NCBI GenBank assembly: GCA_018672475.1
Contig: JABHFS010000194.1
Span: 1 to 42,896, forward strand
Reading direction: 5' to 3'
DNA: 42,896 nt
Source: Gemmatimonadota bacterium
Lineage (GTDB): Bacteria > Latescibacterota > UBA2968 > UBA8231
The position numbers and the translations under genes were made by a program. The notes beneath the pieces are model-generated. The model was given only the letters and a program-made list of their open reading frames with translations, did not search any database and was not told where the DNA came from. This document shows positions 32,020 to 42,100 of this stretch, one piece after another. Position 1 is the stretch's first letter; every line of letters begins with the position of its first letter.

Positions 32020-33290
32020 GGGTTCAGGGGACACTGAGCGATGGTCGATTCGCGCCTTGGCTGCTGTTCGTTGCGGCGTTCTGTCTGCGTATGGCCTATC
32101 TGCTGCTGGATTATCCGGTGCCCCCGCAAGACACCGCTGATTATGACGAAATCGCGCTCAATTTGCTGGCCGGCGAAGGGTTTGTTTCTCGCCTTACCTG
32201 GTTTGGCTACGAAATGCGTTCGTGGCGTCCGCCTTTTTACCCATTCTTTTTAGCGTCGGTCTACGGGGTCTGGGGATATAGCCATCTGGCGGTCAAGGTC
32301 GTGCAAGCGTTGATCGGCGCGGGCACGGTCGTTCTCGTATGGGCGCTGGCTTGTGCGCTCTGCCGGAGGGCAGCGCTGCTGGCTGGAGGCCTGGCTTTGT
32401 GTTATGGGCCGCTCGTCGCGATTCCTGCCGAAGTTATGAGCGAGACCTTCTTTTGTTTTTGGATTGCGTTGGCGGCTTGGTTGATGGTCGTGGCCGAAGG
32501 GCGCAGGAATTATCTGTTGCTGGCCGGTGTCGTCGTCGGTTTGGCGGCTTTGACCAGACCGGTGGGGTTGTTGTGGGGGCCGGCCTTTGCCATTGTTGCG
32601 GTCTGGCGTTTGCGGGGTGTCGGAGTGCGGCAGTGCATTTGGGTCGGGGCAGCGGTATTGCTCGTGGTGTTGCCGTGGAGCGCGCGCAACTGGCAGGTGC
32701 ACGGTGCTTGGGTGCCCATTTCAACCCATGGGGGGTTTATCTTAGCGCGCAGCAATGCCTTTGATCCGGCTTGGCGGCAGGAGCGGGGTTGGGGTATCGC
32801 CGAGTCTTTTTTTCATCGCTTTCCCTCGGAAATCGAACGCGATCGCCATTGGTATGCCCAGGGCAAGACGTTTATCCTGGAACATCCTGGTTATTATCTG
32901 CGTCTGGTAGTTGAGCGGTTTATCCGCATGTGGTACTTTTTTCGCCCTGATTACAATCTCTGGTTCATGATCCTTATGCCATTTGCACTATTGGGTTTAC
33001 GCCGCTATTGCTTCGCGGGTAATTTTGCGTATTTGAGTAGTTTTGTCGCTTGTTCAACGCTCGTTTTTTCTGCAATTCTCTACGGTTCGACTCGCTTCCG
33101 TTTGCCACTGGAGCCCTTTTTCATCCTCTTTGGCGCCGCTTATATTAGCGATGCATGGCACGACTGGGATCGTCGGCGTCTATTGGCGATTTTGGGCGTT
33201 GTGGTCATTGCCAATTTGCTTATCTGGTGGCAACAAGAACCCTTGCGTCAATTGGTCCTTTCCGGCCTTAATTACTTCGAATTGCGATGA
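32016..33290 (+). CDS. GT39/PMT-like membrane glycosyltransferase
   Basis: A 424-residue multispanning protein of the dolichyl-phosphate-mannose protein mannosyltransferase/ArnT-like superfamily, which uses polyprenyl-phosphate sugars outside the inner membrane. After the first helix comes a loop with DTADYDEIALNLLAGEGF, containing the acidic residues expected for catalysis, then RPPFYPFFLASVYGVWG. About ten hydrophobic segments follow. ATG 32016 overlaps the GT4 stop (ATGA); the frame is open to 31908 but that is inside the GT4 gene. Its donor could be made by the DPM1-like enzyme at 4320. The stop overlaps the next start. Confidence 0.82.
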   Translation: MRVQGTLSDGRFAPWLLFVAAFCLRMAYLLLDYPVPPQDTADYDEIALNLLAGEGFVSRLTWFGYEMRSWRPPFYPFFLASVYGVWGYSHLAVKVVQALIGAGTVVLVWALACALCRRAALLAGGLALCYGPLVAIPAEVMSETFFCFWIALAAWLMVVAEGRRNYLLLAGVVVGLAALTRPVGLLWGPAFAIVAVWRLRGVGVRQCIWVGAAVLLVVLPWSARNWQVHGAWVPISTHGGFILARSNAFDPAWRQERGWGIAESFFHRFPSEIERDRHWYAQGKTFILEHPGYYLRLVVERFIRMWYFFRPDYNLWFMILMPFALLGLRRYCFAGNFAYLSSFVACSTLVFSAILYGSTRFRLPLEPFFILFGAAYISDAWHDWDRRRLLAILGVVVIANLLIWWQQEPLRQLVLSGLNYFELR

Positions 33291-34237
33291 GTGCGCCGAT
33301 TCTCTCTATACTCGTAGTTAATTGGAATACCAAAGATCTTCTAAGTAATTGTTTAAGGTCTATTTATGAAGATCCAGACTCAGTTAATTGGGAAGTCGTC
33401 GTTGTCGATAACGACTCGGATGATGGCAGCTTGGCGATGTTGGAACGGGGTTTCCCGCAAGTCGTACGGGTCGATAGCGACGAGAATACGGGTTTTGTTC
33501 AGGGCAATTATTTGGCCTTGGAAAAAGCGAGCGGAGACTACTTATTGCTGCTCAATACAGATACGGAGGTCGAGTCTGGCGCGCTGGGGCCATTGCTCGA
33601 ATTTATGGCGGGGCATCCGCAGGCCGGGGCCGTCGGTCCAAAGTTGCTGAATCGGGATGGCTCTCTACAGCTTTCCTGCGGAATTTCGCCTAGCTTGGCG
33701 ACTGAATTCACCAACAAAATGCTATTGCATAACTTATTCCCATTCTTTAAATTAGGGGGTTGGGACCACGCTGAGATCCGCGAGGTGGGTTGGGTCACCG
33801 GAGCTTGTCTGATGATGCGGCGCGAAGTCGTTGCTCAGATGGGTTTTCTCGATCCAGCGCTGTTTATGTTTTACGAGGATTTAGAGTGGTGCCTACGCAT
33901 TGGCAGGAACGGTTGGAAGGTTTTTTACTATCCTTCTAGTCGCGTTTTGCACTTGGGAGGGCAAAGCACCCGGAAAAACCTGTCTGAGATGCTCGTTATC
34001 AGCCAGCAAAGCCTGTATTATCTCTTTGAAAAGCACTATGGCCGGATACAACTACACGCGTTGCGCCTGTTGACCCTTGTGGAAATGGCGCTGCGCACTA
34101 TGGTCTGGAGCCTATTTTTCGCCCTGATTCCTTCGCGGCGACCCGAGGCGCGCCAACGTTTGCGCGCCTATCTAGTCATCGCGGCGAATACCTTGTTGCG
34201 AAAGTCCTATTGGGCGCCGGTGCAATCCTGTTCGTGA
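33287..34237 (+). CDS. GT2 rhamnosyltransferase-like glycosyltransferase
   Basis: A 316-residue GT2 of the WbbL type. LVVNWNTKDLLSNCLRS, VVDNDSDDGS, the metal-binding NTDTEV, TGACLMMRREV and FYEDLEWCLRIGRNGWK are the family blocks in order. A hydrophobic C-terminal stretch (TMVWSLFFALIP) may anchor it to the membrane. It is related to the GT2 half of the fusion at 5037 but without the added domain. The start overlaps the GT39 stop as ATGA; the next gene begins 21 bp downstream. Confidence 0.9.
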   Translation: MSAPILSILVVNWNTKDLLSNCLRSIYEDPDSVNWEVVVVDNDSDDGSLAMLERGFPQVVRVDSDENTGFVQGNYLALEKASGDYLLLLNTDTEVESGALGPLLEFMAGHPQAGAVGPKLLNRDGSLQLSCGISPSLATEFTNKMLLHNLFPFFKLGGWDHAEIREVGWVTGACLMMRREVVAQMGFLDPALFMFYEDLEWCLRIGRNGWKVFYYPSSRVLHLGGQSTRKNLSEMLVISQQSLYYLFEKHYGRIQLHALRLLTLVEMALRTMVWSLFFALIPSRRPEARQRLRAYLVIAANTLLRKSYWAPVQSCS

Positions 34238-34258
34238 TTTACGCTACGGAGAAAACCT

Positions 34259-35428
34259 TTGTCAGATCCCATACAAATATTTAAACCCTGGTACGGAGAA
34301 GCTGAACACGAGGCCTTGCGGGCGCCTCTCGAGAGCGGTTGGCTCGGTTATGGCGAGAAGGCCAGGGAGTTTGAAAAACGCTTTGCCGAATATGTCGGCG
34401 TCAAGCACGCTATCGCCCTTCATTCGTGTACGGCGGCGCTGCATTTGGCCCTGCTGGTGAGCGAGGTAGAGGGGCACGAGGTGTTGACCACTCCAATGAC
34501 CTTTGTCGCCTCCAACCACGCCATTTTGATGGCGGGGGGACAGCCCGTTTTCTGTGATATTGAAGAAGACACGCTCAATATCGATCCCGCCGATATCGAA
34601 CGGCGGATTACGCCACAGACCCGAGTACTGTTAGCCGTTCATTATGGCGGCCACTCCTGTGATATGGACGCCTTACTCGATATTGCCGAGCGTCACGACC
34701 TCTTGCTCGTCGAAGACGCGGCCCAGGCCTGCGGCGGTTCGTATCGGGGTCGCAAACTGGGTAGCTTAGGCCATATCGGCTGTTTCAGTTTTGAGTCGAA
34801 GAAAAATCTTTCCACTGGCGATGGCGGCATGCTGGTTACCGACGATGACGCGGTGGCCGAGCGGGTGCGGCGTTTGCGCTGGTTGGGTATTTCTAGCGAT
34901 ACCTGGTCGCGTTTCAACAACGGGCATGAAGGACGCGCTTGGGAATACGAAGTCGAAGAGGTCGGCTACAAATATTGCATGAATGATATCGCCGCCGCGC
35001 TGGGTTTGGTCCAGTTGGAAAAACTCGATCGCGGTAATCAGATGCGCCGACAGTTGGTGCAGCGCTACCACGACGCCTTTGCCGATGTGGAGGGCATCGA
35101 ACCCCTGGCCATAAAAGAATATGGCGAGAGCGCCTGTTATAGCATGGTCGTCAAGCTCGAGCAGCGCGATGCGCTCTGCGATTTTCTCCAGGAGCGCAAT
35201 ATCCAATCTGCGGTCCATTTTCGCCCCAATCACCTCTACCCAGTGTACGCCGCTTATCGTTCGGACCAGCTGTCGGTCGCCGAGGCGGTGTGGCAGCGAA
35301 TTCTCACCCTGCCGCTCTATCCGCACATGGGCGAGGCAAACCAGGACAGAGTCATTGAGGGGGTCAAGCTTTTTGTCGAGGGGCAACGCGTCGATTTTGC
35401 CGCCCCCCAGCACGCTGTCGGTGGATAA
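34259..35428 (+). CDS. DegT/DnrJ/EryC1/StrS aminotransferase
   Basis: A 389-residue PLP enzyme that transaminates a keto-sugar nucleotide to an amino sugar. HSCTAALHLALL at 55-66 is the phosphate-binding loop, VEDAAQACGGSYRG carries the cofactor Asp (D153), and the Schiff-base lysine is K182 in SFESKKNLSTGDGG. Length and motifs are normal. The start is TTG 34259 after CGGAGAAAACC. It shows that the glycan of this cluster contains an amino sugar. Confidence 0.93.
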   Translation: MSDPIQIFKPWYGEAEHEALRAPLESGWLGYGEKAREFEKRFAEYVGVKHAIALHSCTAALHLALLVSEVEGHEVLTTPMTFVASNHAILMAGGQPVFCDIEEDTLNIDPADIERRITPQTRVLLAVHYGGHSCDMDALLDIAERHDLLLVEDAAQACGGSYRGRKLGSLGHIGCFSFESKKNLSTGDGGMLVTDDDAVAERVRRLRWLGISSDTWSRFNNGHEGRAWEYEVEEVGYKYCMNDIAAALGLVQLEKLDRGNQMRRQLVQRYHDAFADVEGIEPLAIKEYGESACYSMVVKLEQRDALCDFLQERNIQSAVHFRPNHLYPVYAAYRSDQLSVAEAVWQRILTLPLYPHMGEANQDRVIEGVKLFVEGQRVDFAAPQHAVGG

Positions 35429-35447
35429 GCCATTAGTTCGGGCGTGA

Positions 35448-36536
35448 GTGCGGATACTCTTCGTAACCCAGTACGGCGTTCTCGCGGCTAGCAGCAGGAC
35501 GCGCGTCTTCCAGTATTTACCCTATCTCAAAGGGCTCGGAGCCGAGTGCCGAGTGCTGACCGTCATACCTGATATCGCAGGTTCGCAGTTGCAGGTGACA
35601 GCCCAGGCTTGGCGCAAACTTCTGTATTACGCTTGGGCATATTGGCGCACGTTGTTCTGCGGTCTGCGCGCTTTTTGGCATGCGGGGAACAGCGATTTGG
35701 TCTTAATCCAGAAAGTGATTCTGCCTCAGCCTTTGCGTTATTTTTTCCGCTTGTTGACGACTCCGTTGATCTACGATTTCGACGACGCCATCTTTACTAC
35801 CGAGGTGCGCCGGCAGACCTGGCTCTCGGCTTGGAAGGAACGTCGCAACTCGGTCGGCGTGCCGGCAATGCTGCGGCTTTGCAAATTGGCTGTCGTTGAA
35901 AACGAATACAACGCTGAATTTGCCGCCCACCACTGTCCTCAGACGGCGCAGATCACCGGTCCGATCGATACGGATCACTACCATCCCGGTCCCGCAAAAC
36001 ATCGTCGGGATGTGGTGCTGGGCTGGATCGGTAGCGCCAGTACCTTGCCCTATCTCGATCTCATCCGCGAACCGCTTAAACAACTGGCGCAGCGTTTCCC
36101 CGATGTGCGGCTCTGTATCGTGGGAGCCGAGCAGGCCGCGATGGATGGTATCGAGATCGAAGCCAAGGCCTGGCGCCTCGAAGATGAAGTCGCGGATTTG
36201 CAAGGTTTTGATATTGGCCTGATGCCGATGCCGGACGATCCCTGGACCCGTGGCAAGGGCGGTTATAAGCTGCTGCAATACATGGCGACCGGTTTGCCAG
36301 TGTTGACCAGTCCGGTAGGGATCAATCAACAGATTGTCGAGGATGGTTGTCAGGGATTCTGGGCGAGTACTTCGGCGGAGTGGTTGGCGCGTTTGGAAGA
36401 ATTAGTTACCGACGAGGCTTTGCGTCGGCGGATGGGGCAAGAGGGCCGTCGGCGGGTCGAAGAAGTCTATGCACTCAATGTCCAACAGATCCGTTTTGCA
36501 CAGCTATTACAGACCTTGGTCGAGGAGGACGGATGA
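35448..36536 (+). CDS. GT4 family glycosyltransferase
   Basis: A 362-residue GT-B transferase. The N-terminus RILFVTQYGVLAASSRTRVFQY is the acceptor-side glycine loop variant, IYDFDDAIF follows in the first domain, and the second domain starts LGWIGSASTLPYL. GFDIGLMPMPDDPWTRGKGGYKLLQYMA holds the donor-binding glutamine/lysine region seen in related GT4 enzymes. The start is GTG 35448, 19 bp after the aminotransferase; the TGA overlaps the deacetylase ATG. Confidence 0.88.
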   Translation: MRILFVTQYGVLAASSRTRVFQYLPYLKGLGAECRVLTVIPDIAGSQLQVTAQAWRKLLYYAWAYWRTLFCGLRAFWHAGNSDLVLIQKVILPQPLRYFFRLLTTPLIYDFDDAIFTTEVRRQTWLSAWKERRNSVGVPAMLRLCKLAVVENEYNAEFAAHHCPQTAQITGPIDTDHYHPGPAKHRRDVVLGWIGSASTLPYLDLIREPLKQLAQRFPDVRLCIVGAEQAAMDGIEIEAKAWRLEDEVADLQGFDIGLMPMPDDPWTRGKGGYKLLQYMATGLPVLTSPVGINQQIVEDGCQGFWASTSAEWLARLEELVTDEALRRRMGQEGRRRVEEVYALNVQQIRFAQLLQTLVEEDG

Positions 36537-37360
36537 GCGAGGTCCTCAATGCCTTTACCGTCGATCTGGAGGATTGGTACCAGGGTTTGGAGATCGGACC
36601 TGAAGCATGGGACGGTTTTGACGATCGTCTGCGAGTAGGTAGCGACCGGTTGCTGCGGCTGCTGGATGCGGCTTCGGTCCAGGCGACTTTTTTTGTTCTG
36701 GGTTATGCCGCTGAACGCGCCCCAGACCTAATCCGGGAAATCGAGGACCGCGGGCATGAGATCGGTACCCACGGTTATGCCCACCGCTTGGTTTATCAAT
36801 TGGATCCGCAAGAGTTTAAACGAGATATTGAACGGTCGTTGGAGACGCTCTCTGGTATCGTGAGCGGCCCGATTCGGGCTCATCGGGCGCCCTTTTTCTC
36901 TATTACAAAGCAATCCGAGTGGGCTTTTGATGTGCTGGCCGAATGCGGCATAGAGTGTGATTCTAGTGTCTTTCCCGTGCAAAATTATCGCTATGGCATT
37001 GCCGACGCCCCGCGTTGGCGGTATCAGGTACGTCCCGGGTTGACCGAGTTTCCGCTTTCGACCTATCGTTTGCGGGGTCGCAATATTCCCGTCGGGGGGG
37101 GTGCCTATTTCCGTATATTTCCTTATACTTTAACGCGATATGCCCTGAGGGCTATCAATGACGAAGGGGGTGCTGCGGTGTTTTATATTCACCCCTGGGA
37201 ACTCGATCCGGACCATCCGCAACTGGATCTGCCCCGGCGAATCAGCCTGACACACTACTGGAATTTGGCTGCTACCGAGCGACGGTTAGAACGTCTTTTG
37301 GCAGATTTTCGCTTTGCGTCTCTGGGGCGTGTATTAGGCTACGATAACGGAAGCGACTAA
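36533..37360 (+). CDS. Polysaccharide deacetylase of the DUF3473/XrtA-associated type
   Basis: A 275-residue NodB-fold enzyme removing acyl groups from a polysaccharide. Motif 1 is FTVDLEDWYQ (D11, D14), motif 2 is THGYAH (H80, H84) supplying metal ligands, motif 3 is RAHRAP (R118, P120), and the late FYIHPWELDPDHPQ is typical of the DUF3473-containing group found in exopolysaccharide/exosortase loci. No signal peptide is seen, as in that group. ATG 36533 follows GAGGAGG and overlaps the GT4 stop; the frame is open to 36347 within the GT4 gene. No exosortase gene is in the window. Confidence 0.88.
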   Translation: MSEVLNAFTVDLEDWYQGLEIGPEAWDGFDDRLRVGSDRLLRLLDAASVQATFFVLGYAAERAPDLIREIEDRGHEIGTHGYAHRLVYQLDPQEFKRDIERSLETLSGIVSGPIRAHRAPFFSITKQSEWAFDVLAECGIECDSSVFPVQNYRYGIADAPRWRYQVRPGLTEFPLSTYRLRGRNIPVGGGAYFRIFPYTLTRYALRAINDEGGAAVFYIHPWELDPDHPQLDLPRRISLTHYWNLAATERRLERLLADFRFASLGRVLGYDNGSD

Positions 37361-38013
37361 TGGAAGCGGTCATGAGCGACAGGGTTCGCAGTTATTTCGA
37401 CGGGGCGGCCAATAGCTTCGACTCGATCTACCGATCGGACAAGTCACTTGCGCAAAAGCTGGTGGACGGCTTGTTCCACGGCGTGATACACCGTCGCTAC
37501 GAGCTTACGTTCGAGCTGTGCGGCGAAGATCTAACCGGTAAGCGGGCGCTCGATATTGGCTGCGGCTCCGGTCGCTACTCGATCGAGTTGGCCCGACGGG
37601 GGGCCGAAGTGGTCGGTTTGGATTTCGCTCCGGCCATGGTCGAATTGGCGCGCGAACTGGCTGAGGAGGCCGGGGTGGCTGAGCGTTGTCATTTTGAGCA
37701 ATGTGATTTTCTCAGTTGGAGTGAGCCCCATCAATTCGATATTTGTCTAGGTATCGGGTTTTTTGATTATATTAAAGATCCTGGCGCATTCTTGGAACGG
37801 ATCTACCGTTTGGGTGCACCACAGACCGTTTTTAGTTTTCCCATCCGCTGGACGTTGCGCACACCGACCCGTTGGTTGCGTCTGAATATGAACAATTGTC
37901 CGGTGTATTTTTACGGGAAGAGCCAAGTCGACGGACTGTTGCGCCAGGCCGGATGGACATCTGTTGAGATCCATTCTTTGAGTAGGGACTACTTGGCTCA
38001 GCTATCGAGCTAA
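37360..38013 (+). CDS. Class I SAM-dependent methyltransferase
   Basis: A 217-residue methyltransferase. Motif I is ALDIGCGSGR at 63-72, the acidic loop VVGLDFAPAMVELA binds the ribose, and FDICLGIGFFDYI is motif IV. The acceptor is unknown; the position among glycosyltransferases suggests a sugar or lipid-linked intermediate. ATG 37360 shares a base with the deacetylase TAA; ATG 37372 four codons on is an alternative start. Confidence 0.87.
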   Translation: MEAVMSDRVRSYFDGAANSFDSIYRSDKSLAQKLVDGLFHGVIHRRYELTFELCGEDLTGKRALDIGCGSGRYSIELARRGAEVVGLDFAPAMVELARELAEEAGVAERCHFEQCDFLSWSEPHQFDICLGIGFFDYIKDPGAFLERIYRLGAPQTVFSFPIRWTLRTPTRWLRLNMNNCPVYFYGKSQVDGLLRQAGWTSVEIHSLSRDYLAQLSS

Positions 38014-38040
38014 GCTAAAGAGGTTTTTGGGACAAAAAAT

Positions 38041-39006
38041 ATGAGAGTGTTGATTACTGGTGGGGCGGGTTTTATTGGGTCGCATTTGGCCGAACGCCAT
38101 CTGAACATGGGCGATGAGGTCGACGTAATCGATAATTTGTCCACGGGCAGTATCGAGAATATCCAGCACCTAGAAGAAAACAAGCGCTTCAATTACGTAA
38201 TCGACGACGTGCTCAATGTTGATGTCGTGCGCGGGTTAGTTGGTAATTGCGACCTGATTTACCATCTGGCCGCGGCCGTAGGTGTGAACTTCATCATCGA
38301 AAACCCGTTGTCCTCGCTTATTTCCAATATCCGCGGTACGGAAATCATTCTGGAATTGGCCAATGAGAAAAAGAGGAAGGTGGTCCTGGCCTCGACTTCC
38401 GAGATCTACGGGAAAAAGAACGGCCACGTGCCCTTCGCCGAGGACAGCGATCGTATGCTCGGTCCGACAACCGTCATTCGCTGGAACTACTCCACGTCTA
38501 AAGCAGTAGACGAGCTTTTCGCACTGGCTTACTGGCGCGAGAAACGGTTGCCCTGTGTCATTGTGCGCCCCTTCAATGTTATCGGTCCGCGCCAGTCTGG
38601 CCATTATGGGATGGTCGTTCCGCGCTTTGTCAAACAGGCGTTGCTGGGGCATCCTATTACCGTCTACGGAGACGGTGAGCAGCGGCGCTGTTGGACCTAT
38701 ATCGGAGACGCTTTGGATGGGCTGGTCGCCCTGGCCGTCAACGACAAGGCGGTAGGTGAGATTTTCAACTTGGGTTCGCACTTCGAGACGAGCATCAAGG
38801 ATCTGGCCGAGAAGGTCAAAGAACGCACGGCCAGCGATTCGGAAATCCAGTACGTCCCCTATGACCAGGCCTGGCCCAAAGGCACATATGAGGATCTAAT
38901 GTACCGCGCCCCGGATCTGGCTAAAATTCGCAATTGCATCGGCTATGATCCGAGCGTCGACCTCGACAGCGCGCTTACCGAGATTATAAAGCACTACGAG
39001 CGTTAG
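38041..39006 (+). CDS. NAD-dependent nucleotide-sugar epimerase/dehydratase
   Basis: A 321-residue extended SDR enzyme. TGGAGFIGSH at 6-15, HLAAAVGV at 75-82, catalytic S118-T119 and YSTSK (Y150, K154), and the RPFNVIGPRQSG block resemble GDP-mannose dehydratase/UDP-glucuronate decarboxylase-like epimerases. The exact sugar cannot be told. It would supply an NDP-sugar for the glycosyltransferases upstream and is the last gene before a terminator. Confidence 0.88.
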   Translation: MRVLITGGAGFIGSHLAERHLNMGDEVDVIDNLSTGSIENIQHLEENKRFNYVIDDVLNVDVVRGLVGNCDLIYHLAAAVGVNFIIENPLSSLISNIRGTEIILELANEKKRKVVLASTSEIYGKKNGHVPFAEDSDRMLGPTTVIRWNYSTSKAVDELFALAYWREKRLPCVIVRPFNVIGPRQSGHYGMVVPRFVKQALLGHPITVYGDGEQRRCWTYIGDALDGLVALAVNDKAVGEIFNLGSHFETSIKDLAEKVKERTASDSEIQYVPYDQAWPKGTYEDLMYRAPDLAKIRNCIGYDPSVDLDSALTEIIKHYER

Positions 39007-39030
39007 CAGGTTTTTTTATAGTAGGGTAGC

Positions 39031-39067
39031 AAGGCGGCGTCTTCCAATGGAGACGCCGCCTTTTTTT
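39031..39067 (+). terminator. Rho-independent terminator of the second glycan cluster
   Basis: AAGGCGGCGTCT (39031-39042) pairs with AGACGCCGCCTT (39051-39062); a T run continues to 39067. It lies 24 bp after the epimerase stop. Confidence 0.93.
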
Positions 39068-39155
39068 GTTCTGGTTGGCGGTGGGCTGTCTGCAAATCAC
39101 GAACGAATTCGAGCGGGTAACGGTTGCGATAGATTTTCGCGGGCAGAATTAGGAG

Positions 39156-42100
39156 CTAATTGCCCGGCCGCGCGTTGTTTTCTTCGAAGCGCTCTATGAA
39201 GACGAAGAAATCGTCGAAGTCAATTTGTCCATCGTCGTTGAGATCGGCCGTACCATCCCAAGTCGGTGCGTCGATATCGGTGCCGAAGGCATCGACAAAG
39301 CGGAAGAAGTCATCGAGATCGATCGTGGCGTCGCCGTTGAAATCTCCCTCTTCGCGCAGGCCTAGTCGCAGAATATGTTCAGCGGTATGGCCATCGGGGT
39401 CGCTTACGGTAAGGCGGATGCACGCGGCATTGAAGCGGGCGGTCGCGGAAAAACGGACCGTTTGCGCGATTGGATCGTAGTCGATTGAAACCAGGTCACC
39501 GGAGAGGTGGGCAAATGACCAAAGAAGATCCTGGTCGTTGTGGTCGGGATCGGTGACCAGTGGATCGAGTTCGAGCTGCGCGACAAGCTCCGCGCCAGGT
39601 GTGAATGCCAGGCCTTTCAGCGGGCCTATCCGCGGCGGGTTGCCCGGCCGTCGGACCTGGAGTTGGTAGCGTTGTACTGTCGTCTCTTGGCCGTCGTAGG
39701 CGTTCAAGGTTATTTCGTGAACGCCTAAATCGGCCTCTTCCGGCACCCAGGCGAGCAAGCCGGAGAGCGGGTTGATGCGCATGTCGGCGGGGCCTTCGAC
39801 GATGTTGTAGGCCAAGGTGTTGTCGTCGGTGTCAGTGGCGCGCAGCGAATAGATATAGAGCGAGTCGATCCAGGCGACCTCGACGGGCGCGGAGAGAATA
39901 ATGGGGGGGGTGTTGCCTTCGACGAGACGTATCTGGAACCGTTGCGTCTGTTGTCGGGTGCCGTCGCTAACCTGTAACGTGACGTCGAGCAATGTGGTGT
40001 CGGCGTCGGTAGAAATCCAGGTGATCATGCCGGTCTGCTTGTCGATATGCATGCGCCGGGGGCCTGCAACGAGGCTATAGGCCAAAGGGCGGTTGCCCGC
40101 GTCGTCGATTTCGGGTTGGTAGGTGTAGAGCTGGCCGCGTCGCGTGCGAGTGACGGGTTCGCTGGTGAAGCGGAGCTGGGTATCGTTGACGGCGACGCGG
40201 ATTTGAACATGCTGGAGGGTGGTGATCGTGCCGTCGCTGACAGCGAAGGTCACGGAGTGGACGCCGGGCGCGGGGGTGCGCCATACCGCTCGGCGCAGGG
40301 CCCGGTCGAAGGCCATACCCTGCGGCCTTTCGATCAGCGTGAAGGTTAACGGATCGCCGTCGGCGTCGGTGGCGCTGAGTTGGTAGATGAAGAGCGAGTC
40401 GGCGGAGACGAGGCTGTCCGGCACGGAAACGAATTGCGGCGGGTCGTTTTGTGGTTGTACGGTGACGGGCAAGAGGGCGCTTGATTCGAGACCCGTCGGA
40501 TCGCGTACGGTGAGCGTCGCCGTGAGATGGCCCCAATAATCCCGGATGACGGGGGTGGCCACCAATTCGTAGCCTTCAATTTCGAGACGGACCTGTGCCG
40601 AGTCGGCGGTGACTGCGAAACGCAGGTCTTCAAGGTTGGAATCGCCGTCGTTCGTCAGGGCGCTGAGGTCCAGGCGCACCGCGGGACCGTCCTCAACCAG
40701 ATTTAAGGTTGGGAGTTCATCCGTAAAGTGTGGAACTTGTGCTTGGCGCACCCGGATTTCGAAAGTGGCTGACGCCAGGCCGGAAGCGCCGGCGAAAACC
40801 AGGATTTTCCCGGGCGGACCGGTCGATTGCAGCAGGGCGTTTGCTTGTCCTGCGTGCGTCAGGGAGAAGACCGGGGCCAATATTTCCCCCGGGCCACCGG
40901 AAACGGAGAAGCTGATGGCCGTGGTGGAATCGTCGGCGACTTGATTGCCGTGCACATCGAGAACCTCGGCGGTGAGCTGTGAAGTGGAGATGATGTCGGC
41001 GGGCAAAGCCGTTGGTGTCGCGCGCAACTGTATTTTCACCGCTGGCCCCGCGGTCAGGTTAAGGCGGGTTTGCCCCGTAACTAGACCGGGAGCGGTCGCG
41101 GTGATTTCGACCTCGCCGGCACGAATAGAGGAGCGCAGTATTGTTCGGGCGTTGCCGTCTTCTGTCATTGCCGTCTGTGGTCCGGTGATCTCGGCGAGGT
41201 CACCGGAAATGTTAAAATGAATTTCGAGATTCGCATCGACGACTATATTGCCGAGACTATCACGGACCACGGCCGAGAGCACGGTGGTAGAGTTGCGGTC
41301 GGCGACAATGGTGGGGGGCAGGGCGACAAGGTCTATGCGATACGGTGCCGCGGGGTTGGCGCGCAATACGATTTCTGCCGCTTCTAGCCCGTTGGCCTCG
41401 GCGCGCACCGTCAAAGGGCCGGCTATGCCCAATCCGCGCAATGAGACGCTCACCAGACCACCGCGGGCGATAACCTCGTCGTCGGTGAGCAGGCCGTGGC
41501 CTCCGGTCAGCGAAAAGCGCACCGATGTGGTGTCATCCTCGCTGAGGAGTTGGCCGCGGGAGTCGCGCAACGAGACCGTTAGCTGCGTGGCGATCGAACC
41601 GTCGGCGGGTATGCTTTGGAGCGAGGTGTTCAGGTCCAAGTAGGGGGGCTGGGCGCTGACTACGGGAATGCTCAGTGTGCCTACGGCGCCGCCGACGCTG
41701 GCTTCGACATATAAGGTCCCGGCTTCGGCGGCGGTGACGAGGGTTCGGGCGATGCCGTTATCTGCGTCGACGGCGCTGAGACCGGAAGCGAAAGATCCGG
41801 GCCCGACGAGGGTGAACAGAACCTGGTTGTCGCCGCGCTCGGCGAGATTACCGTTGGCGTCGCTCAGCAGTGCAGAGAGTTCGACATTGTCGGTTTCGCC
41901 TAATTGGATTGATGGGGCAGAGGCGCTGAGTTCTATGGCGGCGACGGGGCCGGCGTGCAGAGTTACGGAGAGGGTGTCGGCGAACAGGCCCAGCGCGCTG
42001 GCGGATATTTGGAATAGCCCGCTGGTGCCGGTGGCCGATAGCCCGCTAAAACTGGCCAGCCCGTTTTGCAAGGCTTGGCCGGTTGCGCCTGAGAGTACGG